A stretch of DNA of 41,390 nucleotides from Candidatus Hydrogenedentota bacterium (GCA_035416745.1 DAOLNV010000002.1:179659-221048); one strand, 5' to 3'; numbered from the stretch's first letter, positions 17,036 through 25,933 are shown. Numbers and translations are program-made. Notes: generated by a model not told the origin, from the sequence alone.

Positions 17036-17935
17036 ATGAACACAGAAATAGACGACAGGGAATGGTACGCGCGGGAATTCGGGCAATTTGTGCCGCCCGA
17101 CGTTCTTGATTTCGGGGTCCGGGTGGCGCCATCCCCCGAATCAATGACGGCGGAACCGGTCCGGGCGGCCCTTTCTCATGCGCTGTTTGACCGGCCCCTC
17201 CGCATGCACTATGCGCCCGCAGACGCGCGCCCGGATACAAACGATTATGTCGGGATGCTCAGCGCCGAGGCGGAGCTGCCGGGCCTGTGGGGATTCGAGC
17301 CAGGCCAGTCCGGCCCGGAAACACTGCAGACAGCTCTCATCCAGAAGCGCTTTGCCGGCATCCTGGCCTGTTCCCCGGATGATCTGCCGGCAGCACTGCC
17401 CGATTGGGCGATGGAAATCATCGACCGGCTGGGGCGGCTGGTCGTGTTGGACGTGAGCTTGAGCGACGAGAACGCTGCGTGGCACGTCGCGCAACTGTGC
17501 ATGCAGTATCCGCGAGCAAAGTTCGTTGTCGAGGCCGCGGGAAGCTATCAGACCCTCACCGAGGCCGCCCAGGGCCTGTACCAGTTCAAGGACGTGTTGA
17601 ACCTATTCTTCACCACGGCCGGCGTCACGGAATGGCAGATTCTAGAAAGTCTTTTCGCCGCCATCGAACCCCACAGGATCCTGTTCGCGACCGGAGGGCG
17701 CCGCGCCCTCGAGCGGGGCAAGACGGTCGTCATCAATGACTACCTGGTCGAAACCGCGCCAGAGCACACAAAAGACTTCGACGGCGACACGCCCCCGTTC
17801 ACGCTTCGCCTTTACGAAGAGGTCTGGGCAATTCGGTCCGCCATGGAACGCCTGGGAATCAATCGCGACCACATCCTCGACTTCTTCTGCGACAACGCCG
17901 AGCAACTTCTCAACGTAGCAACACGCAAACCATAG
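17036..17935 (+). CDS. Amidohydrolase-fold protein lacking metal ligands
   Basis: A 299-residue protein whose second half resembles amidohydrolase-2 family TIM barrels. Helical segments such as AWHVAQLCMQYPRAKFVVEAA occupy the place where family members usually read 'ARRYPDxxIILAHLGG'. IEPHRILFATGG corresponds to 'xxRILFGTD', and the ending DHILDFFCDNAEQLLN corresponds to the 'ILxxNAxRLL' terminus. The N-terminal HxH pair, the central His and the final Asp that hold the metal are not visible. Catalysis of the usual type is therefore unlikely. Start: ATG 17036 with GGAG six bases upstream; another ATG at 17000 has no spacing for a ribosome site. No signal peptide is seen. Confidence 0.55.
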   Translation: MNTEIDDREWYAREFGQFVPPDVLDFGVRVAPSPESMTAEPVRAALSHALFDRPLRMHYAPADARPDTNDYVGMLSAEAELPGLWGFEPGQSGPETLQTALIQKRFAGILACSPDDLPAALPDWAMEIIDRLGRLVVLDVSLSDENAAWHVAQLCMQYPRAKFVVEAAGSYQTLTEAAQGLYQFKDVLNLFFTTAGVTEWQILESLFAAIEPHRILFATGGRRALERGKTVVINDYLVETAPEHTKDFDGDTPPFTLRLYEEVWAIRSAMERLGINRDHILDFFCDNAEQLLNVATRKP

Positions 17936-17991
17936 GGGATTGCTCGCGGCCAGCGGCGCCGGGAACAAGAGAGAGCCGGGGTCACGGCCTT

Positions 17992-19632
17992 TCAGGACTT
18001 CATGCGCAGGATTTCGTACCCGTGCTTGGGCGCGGATTTCCCCTTGAGCAAGACCGACCCGGTGGGCCGTGCCTCGGCCTTGTCCTTAATGATTTCGTAC
18101 GTTGTTTCGCCCACAACGACTTGCCCCGGGCCTGCAATCGAGCAGAAGCGCCGGGCCACGTTTACCGAATCCCCCACAACGGTGAATTCCATCCGGTCGG
18201 GCGAACCCACGTATCCGGCCACGGTTTCGCCGGTATTGATGCCGATCCCGATTTCGAACGTTGGCTGGCCGCCGGTTTCCCGAAGGGCATTGAGGTCTTC
18301 GTTTTTCGCTTGTATGGCCATGGCCGCGCGCACGCAGCGTTCCGCGTCATCGGCAGCGGCGATCGGCGCGCCGAACACCGCCATAATCTCATCGCCGATG
18401 AATTTGTCGAGCGTCCCCGCATAGGTGAAAATGATTTCGGTCATGGCCGTGAAATGCTGATTGAGCATCATCACGAGTTCGGTGGGCGTGAGGCGTTCGG
18501 CGATCTGAGTAAAGCCGCGTATGTCGCAGAACATGGTGGTGACGGTATGTTTGTCGCCGCCGAGCTGCAGGGCGGTATCGTGTTTCATAACCTGCTCGAC
18601 GATAGCCGGCGACAGAAATCGGCCGAGATTCGCGCGCCTCTTTTCGGTCGTGACCATTTTTTCGTAGAGGCGCACGTTCTCGATGGCCATCGCGGACTGG
18701 GCGGCAAGAGATGTGAACAGCTCGAGGTCCTCGTTGCTGAAGACCGCGCCCGGGCGGCTTGTGTCAAGGTAGATGGACCCAATAATGCGCCCCTCGGTCT
18801 TCAACGGAGCGCACATGGCGCTCGTGATGGCTTGCTGGATGATGCTTGCCCGCCCGCCAAACCGGTCGTCTTGATCTCGGCTGGCCATCAACACGGGTTC
18901 GCCTTTGTCGGCGGCTTTCTCGGCGATGCCCATGCTTGGCGAGCCGGCATGCAGCTCGTGGCCCATCTGGCGCGCCACCTTGACGGTCAGGCGGCCGGCC
19001 TGGTCGTCACGCAACAGCACGAAGCCCCGTTCGGCCTCCATGACTTCCATAACCTTGTCGAGCATTTCGCTGAGCCGCCGGTCCAGGTCGAATTCCGAGG
19101 CCATGAGTTTGCTCGCATCGTACAGTGCGGCCAGACGCCGGTAGGCGCGGCTCATGCTGAGGAGCTCTTTGCCCGTATCCACCTCTATGACTCGCGTCGT
19201 GCTGGCGTCCGAAAGCCCGCGCCTGCCGATCATGGTCATACTGTTGCCGATGCGATCCATCTCGGCGCGGATCAGGTTCAGATCCTGTATGATCGAGGAG
19301 TCTTGCGTCGGTGTTCGGGGCGCCATGACGCACCCCAGACCTTCCGGGTCGCGGTACACGATATGGCATTTGCTGCCAAGCCAGATATCGTCCTGATGGG
19401 ACAAGACGCGTTCCACGATGCGCTGGCGGTTGACGTAAGTGCCGTTCATGCTCTTGAGGTCGATCAGTACGATTCTTCCGGCGCGGCACTCGATCTTGGC
19501 ATGGTGACGGGACACCTCGTCGGCCAGCAGGACCGCGTCGTTGTCTTCGGCGCGGCCCAGGAGGATAGTATTTCCCGCAACCGGCAGGGTGATTGGCGCA
19601 AGGCCGGGTTGTTCGATATACAATTCTGCCAT
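17992..19632 (-). CDS. FHA-GAF adenylate/guanylate cyclase
   Basis: A 546-residue soluble class III nucleotide cyclase. The N-terminal FHA domain (1-95) has the phosphothreonine-binding pattern LGRAEDND, SRHH (41-44) and MNGTYVN. A GAF domain spans about 165-325. The cyclase domain (360-545) has metal ligands D370 (FCDIRGF) and D414 (KFIGDEIMAVF), base-selecting K410 and T484, and transition-state N491 and R495 (VVGDSVNVARR). All catalytic positions are intact, and K/T selection suggests cAMP rather than cGMP (inference). The start was placed at ATG 19632 because an upstream TTG start would lack family sequence; AGAGGA lies nine bases upstream. It is transcribed divergently from rsmA. Confidence 0.9.
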   Translation of the reverse strand: MAELYIEQPGLAPITLPVAGNTILLGRAEDNDAVLLADEVSRHHAKIECRAGRIVLIDLKSMNGTYVNRQRIVERVLSHQDDIWLGSKCHIVYRDPEGLGCVMAPRTPTQDSSIIQDLNLIRAEMDRIGNSMTMIGRRGLSDASTTRVIEVDTGKELLSMSRAYRRLAALYDASKLMASEFDLDRRLSEMLDKVMEVMEAERGFVLLRDDQAGRLTVKVARQMGHELHAGSPSMGIAEKAADKGEPVLMASRDQDDRFGGRASIIQQAITSAMCAPLKTEGRIIGSIYLDTSRPGAVFSNEDLELFTSLAAQSAMAIENVRLYEKMVTTEKRRANLGRFLSPAIVEQVMKHDTALQLGGDKHTVTTMFCDIRGFTQIAERLTPTELVMMLNQHFTAMTEIIFTYAGTLDKFIGDEIMAVFGAPIAAADDAERCVRAAMAIQAKNEDLNALRETGGQPTFEIGIGINTGETVAGYVGSPDRMEFTVVGDSVNVARRFCSIAGPGQVVVGETTYEIIKDKAEARPTGSVLLKGKSAPKHGYEILRMKS

Positions 19633-19716
19633 GGCCCGTGTCCTCTGGTCGGAGACGATTCTAACAACCCGGCGGGAAGGGGTCAACGCGAGTCCAGGAG
19701 CAACCAGCAGGCCGTT

Positions 19717-19730
19717 CTGTTCCTGAACAG
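19717..19730. promoter_or_regulatory. Perfect inverted repeat upstream of rsmA
   Basis: CTGTTC (19717-19722) and GAACAG (19725-19730) form a perfect palindrome with a two-base centre, 22 bases before the rsmA ATG and between two divergent genes. It resembles a half-spaced SOS-type operator, but the spacing fits no LexA box that I know. Its role is unknown; chance is possible. Confidence 0.25.
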
Positions 19731-19751
19731 GACGGGCGAGGAGACCCGCAC

Positions 19752-20606
19752 ATGCATCTGCAGGACCTGTGCAGCAAGTACAACATCCGGTTCAAGCGTC
19801 AACTGGGCCAGAACTTGCTGGTTGACGACAATATCAACCGCATCATGGCCGATGCGGCGAACCTGACAAAGGAAGATGATGTCATCGAAGTAGGGGCGGG
19901 ATTGGGCGCTCTGACCCAGTATCTGCACCCGGTCGCGAAGCGCGTCCTGGCCATCGAGATAGATTTCTCGTTCATGCCCTGTCTCCATGACCGCTTCGGA
20001 AACGTGGAAAACGTAGTGTTGTTCCGGGGAGATGTCTTAAATCATGGCGTGGACAAACTGGCCGGCGAATTCTTGCCGGGGGGAACGCGCTACCACATGC
20101 TGTCCAACCTTCCCTATTACATCACGACGCCCGTACTGTTTCATTTCTGGGAATCGCCCCTGCCGATGCAGCAGATGGTCGTAATGGTGCAGGAGGAGGT
20201 GGCTTTGCGGCTTACGGCGGCGGTCAACACTTCCGACTACGGCATGCTGGCGATGGCCGCGCGCTATTACGGGGAGATTGACATCGTGCGCCGCGTCTCC
20301 CATACCTGTTTCCGGCCAATGCCCAAAGTCGATAGCTGCATCGTGCGCTTGCGCAGGCATGAAAGCCCTCTGTATCCTGATGTCGACCGCGGCTTCCTCA
20401 TGAGGCTGATGCGGGCGGCGTTTGGACAACGCCGGAAAACGTTGTGTAACTCGTTGACGAAGTCGGGGAACTTCGGCGCGCCGCGCGACGCCGTTCTCGA
20501 GGCCATGGCAGCCGCATCGATCGCGCCCCAGCGGAGGCCACAGACAGTGACCCTGGATGAGTTCGCGCGGCTCGCACAGGAGATCCGCTCCCGGCTCGAT
20601 ACATAG
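19752..20606 (+). CDS. rsmA: 16S rRNA (adenine1518/1519-N6)-dimethyltransferase
   Basis: Also called KsgA; dimethylates two adjacent adenines near the 3' end of 16S rRNA during small-subunit maturation. The 284-residue protein has the family opening FKRQLGQNLLVDDNI, the S-adenosylmethionine motif VIEVGAGLGALTQ and the catalytic motif LSNLPYYITTPVL. FGQRRKTLCNSL lies in the C-terminal domain. The ATG at 19752 is preceded by GAGGAG eight bases upstream. It probably shares a transcript with the histidine kinase that starts 34 bases after it. All expected motifs are intact. Confidence 0.95.
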   Translation: MHLQDLCSKYNIRFKRQLGQNLLVDDNINRIMADAANLTKEDDVIEVGAGLGALTQYLHPVAKRVLAIEIDFSFMPCLHDRFGNVENVVLFRGDVLNHGVDKLAGEFLPGGTRYHMLSNLPYYITTPVLFHFWESPLPMQQMVVMVQEEVALRLTAAVNTSDYGMLAMAARYYGEIDIVRRVSHTCFRPMPKVDSCIVRLRRHESPLYPDVDRGFLMRLMRAAFGQRRKTLCNSLTKSGNFGAPRDAVLEAMAAASIAPQRRPQTVTLDEFARLAQEIRSRLDT

Positions 20607-20640
20607 GGTCCGATTCGTAAACCACAGGAGCATCGCGCTA

Positions 20641-21741
20641 ATGAACGAGCCAACACAGCCGCCGGCGGCGGAGACGAACGGGGCCGGGGATACGCCGGAG
20701 AAATACGATGCCTATGTTATCGAGGCTCTCGCCAGCGGAGTGTTGGCGCTCGATCTCAAGGGCCGTATCGTGGCGGCAAACGAGGCGGCGTGCGCTCATC
20801 TGGGCATGGGACCGCGCGCGTTGACCGCGGGCGCCTCGCTGACGGATTTTCCCAAACTCGACGCGATGGCGCCCTACTTCGTCCAGGTCTTGAGGACAGG
20901 GCATGCCATTGAACGCCAGGAACTGGTTGTTGATATGGAAGACGGCGAGAATAAAGAGATCGGGCTTTCCGCGGGGCCGCTGATGATCGCCGGCGTCATA
21001 CAGGGGGTGGTGTTTCTCTTTACGGACATGACGGAACGGCGAAAATTCGAGCGGGCGGCCGAGATCAACCGGCAATTGGCGGCGCTCGGAGAACTCACAG
21101 CCGGCGTGGTTCACGAACTGCGCAATCCTGTCAGCGTTATCAGCGCCATGGCCGAGATCCTCATGCGGAAATTGGGCGAGGAGGATGACCGCCATTCCGC
21201 CGCAGCAACCATTTACCGGGAAGCGGGAAGCCTCGAAAAAGCCATTTCTCAGTTTCTGGGATTTGCCCGGCCCTACGACGTTCATCCCGTCCATTGCACG
21301 CCGGAGGAAATCGCCAGCCGGGCTGTCCAGCTCTGTTTGCGCCGGGCCGAGAAGTTTGGCGTAAACCTGCGCAGCCGCGTCGCGCCCGATCTGCCCGAAA
21401 TGCAAGCCGACGTGGGACGGGCCGCTCAGGCCCTTGCCAACATCATCAACAACGGCATCGATGCTTCGGGACGCGGCGGCGGGGTGTGCCTGAATGTCCG
21501 GCAGGAAGGCAATAAGATCGTGTTCGAGGTCACCGACACCGGCCCGGGCATATATTTGAAGGCGGGCGAAGATGTCTTCAAGCCATTCTTCACCCTGAAA
21601 GAAGGCGGAACAGGACTGGGCCTCGCCATCGTGCACAGGATCATCACGGCGCACGGCGGGGCGGTGAGCCACTCCAACCGGCCGGAGGGCGGCACATGCT
21701 TCGAAGTCCGCCTGCCTATCGAGTGGGGTGCCCGCCGGTAG
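20641..21741 (+). CDS. PAS-domain sensor histidine kinase (NtrB-like)
   Basis: A 366-residue kinase without membrane spans, so probably a cytoplasmic sensor. The PAS domain (about 25-130) starts at DAYVIEALASGVLALDLKG. The dimerisation/phosphoacceptor domain has H158 in LTAGVVHELRNPVSVI. The ATP-binding domain has an N box (NIINNGIDAS), G1 (VTDTGPGI), an F box (VFKPFFTLKEGG) and G2 (GTGLGLAIVHRI). All catalytic boxes are intact. ATG 20641 has AGGAG 12 bases upstream; the longer open frame overlaps rsmA. No response regulator is adjacent, so the partner lies elsewhere. The gene end overlaps a convergent HATPase-like gene by 26 bases. Confidence 0.92.
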   Translation: MNEPTQPPAAETNGAGDTPEKYDAYVIEALASGVLALDLKGRIVAANEAACAHLGMGPRALTAGASLTDFPKLDAMAPYFVQVLRTGHAIERQELVVDMEDGENKEIGLSAGPLMIAGVIQGVVFLFTDMTERRKFERAAEINRQLAALGELTAGVVHELRNPVSVISAMAEILMRKLGEEDDRHSAAATIYREAGSLEKAISQFLGFARPYDVHPVHCTPEEIASRAVQLCLRRAEKFGVNLRSRVAPDLPEMQADVGRAAQALANIINNGIDASGRGGGVCLNVRQEGNKIVFEVTDTGPGIYLKAGEDVFKPFFTLKEGGTGLGLAIVHRIITAHGGAVSHSNRPEGGTCFEVRLPIEWGARR

Positions 21742-22357
21742 GAGCCTGCTGCGGCGGTTCAGCGGGAAGATACACCCGCACTACCGTCCCCTCTCCGGGC
21801 ATGCTGAAGACGCAAACATGCCCCCGGTGCAGGTCTACGATGCGTTTTGCGCCTGCCAGAACGGGCCGGTTCGAGAAAATCTCGGATGGGCCGGCTGGCT
21901 CGAATATTCGTGCCAGCGCGTTTGCATCCACCCCGCGTCCGGTGTCTTCCACGGTGAGCAAGACGTAGGGTCCCGGCGTTAGACCCGTGGCCCGCGTAAT
22001 GCACCCCTCTTCGAGCCGAAGGTTTCTCGTCTCCAACGTTACGCGCCCTTCGTCCTCGATGGCGTCCAGAGCGTTCAAGGTCAAAGCCAACACCAACTCC
22101 TCGAGCAGGCCGCCGTCGCCGCGAACGGGCCATCCGTCGGGATTGACGCGCCGCCGGATGACGATTTGCGGCAACAAGTGGGGCTCTTCCTCGCGAAGGA
22201 CGTTGCAGATGTGGGTATTCAGGCATACCGGCAAATGGGCGTGTTTATTCTCTTGTGCTTCCGGAAGCGCGAGGGGGCCGCTTTCGCTACGGGCGTACGG
22301 TGCTGCTGTATGCGTGCTTTGTTCGCGGCCTGTCGCATGATAGACAGCTGCGCTCAC
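21716..22357 (-). CDS. Orphan HATPase-like protein with degenerate ATP lid
   Basis: Roughly 213 residues. The C-terminal 150 resemble the ATP-binding domain of hybrid histidine kinases: LLEELVLALTLNALDAIEDEG (N box), LTVEDTGRGVDA (G1), ARIFEP (F box) and GHVCVFSMPGEGTVVRVYLP at the end. The glycine-rich G2 lid expected after the F box is replaced by SNRPVLAGAKRIV, and no phosphoacceptor helix precedes the domain. The start is uncertain. GTG 22357 has GGGGAGGG six bases upstream; the frame is open up to 22702 but that part looks non-coding. It may be a pseudokinase or a decayed kinase fragment. It overlaps the PAS kinase gene tail to tail. Confidence 0.5.
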   Translation of the reverse strand: MSAAVYHATGREQSTHTAAPYARSESGPLALPEAQENKHAHLPVCLNTHICNVLREEEPHLLPQIVIRRRVNPDGWPVRGDGGLLEELVLALTLNALDAIEDEGRVTLETRNLRLEEGCITRATGLTPGPYVLLTVEDTGRGVDANALARIFEPAGPSEIFSNRPVLAGAKRIVDLHRGHVCVFSMPGEGTVVRVYLPAEPPQQAPTGGHPTR

Positions 22358-22788
22358 GGGTTGCCCTCCCCACGGCACCGCAGACCTCATGCATTTCTGG
22401 CATGCACCGAAATGTTCGAGGTTTGTGCCAGCCCTCTTCGTATGGTATGCGCACCGAGAGGTGTTGTCAATGGCGCCCACGGCGCGTGCCAGCGCGGGAC
22501 ATACCAGACCGGCCGGGAAGAACCATGAAATGTGACTCACAAGAAACAGGAGGGCTAGAGGCCCGATACCTGACTCCCCCAAAACAGGACACGTCTTCGG
22601 GAAGAAGGCACAGACATTCTCCGCGGATGAGGTCAATCCCGACGGGACTACAACGTGAGGCGCCCGGATGTGCCGGGCTTTCGGCCCTATGGGGCTATAC
22701 ACGCCCGCTGACCCGGCCCTTCAGACCGGGCCGGCATGTTTCGCACCCTTGGCGCTCCAGGGGGCTGCGCTATGGCCTGCCGTTGGCG
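22358..22788. other. Intergenic region, palindrome-rich, no gene seen
   Basis: About 430 bases between the orphan HATPase-like gene and the propeller lipoprotein. Open frames crossing it show no family-like sequence. Its right half (about 22675-22790) is dense with short inverted repeats of the GGGC/GCCC kind and contains two copies of TTGGCGCT. A possible mobile or REP-like palindrome cluster is described separately. Confidence 0.5.
22713..22734. repeat. REP-like palindrome
   Basis: CCGGCCC (22713-22719) and GGGCCGG (22728-22734) form a perfect seven-base stem with an eight-base loop. It lies just after the minus-strand propeller lipoprotein gene. There is no T-run on either side, so a classical terminator is less likely than a repetitive palindrome. 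Confidence 0.4.
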
Positions 22789-25557
22789 CTAGAGAGGAAG
22801 TTTGACAACGCCGGAGTAGCCTGTCGAAGCATAGGCCGCCGACGTGCCAAAGCGGAGTTTCGAGGGTGTGCTCATTACGGGGACGATTTCCTCGAGCAGG
22901 CCCTCGCCGGAGCTGAAGTCGTACAGGGCGATGGCGTTGCCTCCGAGAACCACGTAGGCGCTCGAACCCCAAGCGTCCAGAAGGCTCCCCCAGTCCTTGG
23001 TCACCAAGACCGGATTGCCCAGCGCCAACGCACCGTCAGGCGAGACCGAGACCGCGTACAACTTCAGTCCTTCGGCATAGGTTTCCAGATACACCTTTGA
23101 CCCGCGCCCGAGCATTTGGCTCGTGCCCTCCGACAGTTGAATCTCGTCGAGGGATTCAACCTCTTCCGCGCCATCCCAGTGCACGGTCCGCAAGTAGGAT
23201 TGAAACTCTCCGCCTTCGAGCCACTGGTCGTCGCTCAACGCCAGCACGCCGTTTCCGGGCTCGTACTGGACGAAGATGCCCGGCACGTTCGCGCTCGGAC
23301 CCGCCGATGGGGTTCCGGCCAAGTCAATAGACGTAACGAAATAGGCGCATTGCGGGTTGTCCGGCTCCTTCACTGGCTCGACCTCGACCGGTTCGCAGGT
23401 GGTCAGATACATTTTGGCGCCCGCCGCGTTGAGCGAGACGATGTTGTCAAATGCGAGGCCCGCCGTGCCCGCGAACACCCGGTCAGCAAGGTCAACCATG
23501 GCGAGCCCTTGATCCGCTGTGTCCGGGCCCAACACCGTATCGTAACTGTCGGCACGGCAGCGCAATACCAGCCTGTCTCCCAGAAGGAAGACCGCATCCG
23601 AGTGATATGAGGGGTAGAACGGCCGTCCAATAATGGCATCGGCCGTCGAGGCGTCGCGGTCGACTTCCGGGACCGGGCCATAGGGATACACCGGCCAATA
23701 CCACCAGTAAAGCGGCTGGACCGGTACCTGGAGGGTGTCAAGTACCAGAGGCTGCGCCGGGTTCGAGCAGTCGACGATGGCCACCGTGTAGTAGGGCGAC
23801 TCGACCCAGCTGGCCCCCACGAGAACAACCAAGTTCCCGTAGACCACCGTGTCCACCAGTTCGCCAATCTCGACTTCGACTTCAGCGCCGGATGCTTTCG
23901 TCAGTTCGGTGGGTCGAACGACCGTCTTCCCCGTGTCGTAGTGGGCAATCACTTCGGCGCCCACTTCCGGCGTTACCTCAAGAAAATCGGCGACATATTC
24001 GGCAAGCACGAGCCGGTTTGTGACGGACGGCGCGTCCAGGTTGCTCCCGTCAATCGTCACCAGCTGTTCCATCGTTATGCCGTAATAGTTGCCTTCGTAG
24101 TCGAAGGAACGAACCGCGGCGCCCGTGAGGTCGACGTGGCCGCGCACGGATAAGTCTTCGGGCGACCACGACACGAACTGAAGCCGTTCATACCCGCCCG
24201 AATCGTTCCAGCCGCTGAAGGGGACTATCAGAAGGTCATCAAACACCGAGAAAGCCTTGACATCGCTGTAAGCGCTGGACCAACTCCACGCCTCTCCGAA
24301 CGAAACACGGTCAATGAGCGCCGGGCCGCCGGGGTCCGCCACGTCAAACAGACTCACGCACACGCGCTGGCCTTCGGTATCGTCCACGCCCAGCGCGATG
24401 AGCCGGTCGCCGCGCGGTTCAATATGCGTGGACCATCCGGGCACCTCCAGTTCACCCACGAGAGTGGGCGCGGCGGGATCCGACAGATCAACCACGAACA
24501 GCGGATCCTTGACTAGAAAAGTCACGATATAGGCTTTGGGCCCGTCAAACCGGGTAGCGAACACCGATTCGCCTGACGCGCGTTCCAGCTCAAGTTCCGC
24601 AAGCACCGTGAGATTGTCGGGGTCCGCGAGATTGATGGTCGTGAGAAAGACGCGCCGCTGGTCTTCCCAGGCGCCTGTCACGACGCGCAACGTCCCTTCC
24701 CACGCGTCCAGCTTGTAGCGGTCCGCCACGTATCCGCGCACATCCACCGAGCCGCGTACCTCCATCGTGCCTTCTGGGTCGCTGATATCCACGTAGGTGA
24801 TCGTGGTCGGCTCCGAGGTCCACTGGGCCGAAGACGCCACGAAAATGGCTGTCGGCGTAGCCTGGATCACGTTGCCCGTTCCGCCAAACGAGACCTGGTC
24901 CGCCTGATAGATATTGTCCGCGTCTGCCACGTTAACGCTGGTCACCCACGAAGCGCTGGATTGGTCTTTCACGGCGACCACGCCGTCCCAATACCAGTCG
25001 AACTCGGCGCAGACCGCGTAGAGGACGTCGCCGACCAGCCGGCTGTCGACAAAATCGCCTTCCAGGGCAATGGAGGAAAGGAGTTTCGCGGATGCAGGCG
25101 CCGAAACATCGGCGATGAACAGCCGGCCCTGAACGGTATAGTTTATCGTGTTGCCGTCCGTTTCGTAGTTTGTTGCCTGGCCGACGAGGACATAGGCGCG
25201 GCCGTCGCGCACGTACAAGTCCCTTGGATACCCGTAAGTTGGAAGCTGGGCCAGGACTTCTTCGGTGTCCAAGTCGACCAGGGTCAGCCCCCGGTATTGA
25301 TTCAATACGTAAAGAATGTTGGCATCTCGTCGGAAGACGTCGGGCTCGGTCACTTCGCGCGAGACATCTCCACCTTCTTGTCCTTCCCCGTCGGCTACGG
25401 CGTCTGGCGCCTCATCCCACCTCCACCATCCGTAGTTGCTTTGGCGCAGATCGGCGCTGGTGAACTGGTAACCGGTGTCTTCCGGCAGCACGAACGGACA
25501 GCCCACGGCTACCGCTAACACCACAAGAGCACAAGGGATTGAGAAGTATCGGCGCAT
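22789..25557 (-). CDS. Beta-propeller lipoprotein, 922 residues
   Basis: A large secreted lipoprotein. The signal peptide ends in a lipobox (AVAVGC, acylated C20). Blade-like repeats then run through most of the length, each with a hydrophobic strand and a 'VDLSDPAAPTLVGEL' type phrase. Examples are VDISDPEGTMEVRGSVDV, INLADPDNLTVLAEL, VVDLSDPAAPTLVGELEV and LFDVADPGGPALIDRV. The pattern fits the Beta_propel (PF09826-type) domain and other LVIVD-like propellers on the cell surface. No catalytic motif is visible, so binding or scaffolding at the outer membrane is likely (inference). AAGGAGA lies upstream of the ATG. The 5' side is a long intergenic region and the 3' side a palindrome-rich one. 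Confidence 0.8.
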   Translation of the reverse strand: MRRYFSIPCALVVLAVAVGCPFVLPEDTGYQFTSADLRQSNYGWWRWDEAPDAVADGEGQEGGDVSREVTEPDVFRRDANILYVLNQYRGLTLVDLDTEEVLAQLPTYGYPRDLYVRDGRAYVLVGQATNYETDGNTINYTVQGRLFIADVSAPASAKLLSSIALEGDFVDSRLVGDVLYAVCAEFDWYWDGVVAVKDQSSASWVTSVNVADADNIYQADQVSFGGTGNVIQATPTAIFVASSAQWTSEPTTITYVDISDPEGTMEVRGSVDVRGYVADRYKLDAWEGTLRVVTGAWEDQRRVFLTTINLADPDNLTVLAELELERASGESVFATRFDGPKAYIVTFLVKDPLFVVDLSDPAAPTLVGELEVPGWSTHIEPRGDRLIALGVDDTEGQRVCVSLFDVADPGGPALIDRVSFGEAWSWSSAYSDVKAFSVFDDLLIVPFSGWNDSGGYERLQFVSWSPEDLSVRGHVDLTGAAVRSFDYEGNYYGITMEQLVTIDGSNLDAPSVTNRLVLAEYVADFLEVTPEVGAEVIAHYDTGKTVVRPTELTKASGAEVEVEIGELVDTVVYGNLVVLVGASWVESPYYTVAIVDCSNPAQPLVLDTLQVPVQPLYWWYWPVYPYGPVPEVDRDASTADAIIGRPFYPSYHSDAVFLLGDRLVLRCRADSYDTVLGPDTADQGLAMVDLADRVFAGTAGLAFDNIVSLNAAGAKMYLTTCEPVEVEPVKEPDNPQCAYFVTSIDLAGTPSAGPSANVPGIFVQYEPGNGVLALSDDQWLEGGEFQSYLRTVHWDGAEEVESLDEIQLSEGTSQMLGRGSKVYLETYAEGLKLYAVSVSPDGALALGNPVLVTKDWGSLLDAWGSSAYVVLGGNAIALYDFSSGEGLLEEIVPVMSTPSKLRFGTSAAYASTGYSGVVKLPL

Positions 25558-25791
25558 GACCGTTCTCCTTGGTAAGCAGGGCTTCTTTCGGGCGGGCCTA
25601 CAGGTTCAGATCGAGCCCTCGATCGCCCCATACTCAGCCTCAAACGATACACCCTTATGCTTATTCTACCACCAGGAACAGCCGCTATTACGGTTTCTTT
25701 CGCGGTAGAGATGACAGCCTTCGAGGCAACGTCGAAGAACTGGCAAGACGAGAAGACGGGGGTTCACAACGGGGAGCCTACGGAGAGCGCC

Positions 25792-25828
25792 GGCGGGCAA
25801 CGACTGTCTGAGTTGCGTTGCCCCCGCC
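25792..25828. repeat. Bulged inverted repeat
   Basis: GGCGGGCAACG (25792-25802) can pair with CGTTGCCCCCGCC (25816-25828), leaving a two-base bulge and a 13-base loop. No U-tract follows, so it is not an obvious terminator. Unknown role. Confidence 0.35.
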
Positions 25829-25933
25829 AGCCAAGGTCTCGTCGTGATTGATGGGGGCCGAGTGTTCCCGCCAGAAAAGGGGGCATGTTGGCTAAACCAT
25901 TGCATTTGCTTGGGTTCATTGTGATCGGGAACG

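Noticed and set aside
22358..22702. Upstream extension of the orphan HATPase frame
   Set aside because: The translation has no recognisable helix or kinase motif and no supporting ribosome site at its first GTG, whereas GTG 22357 has a good one.
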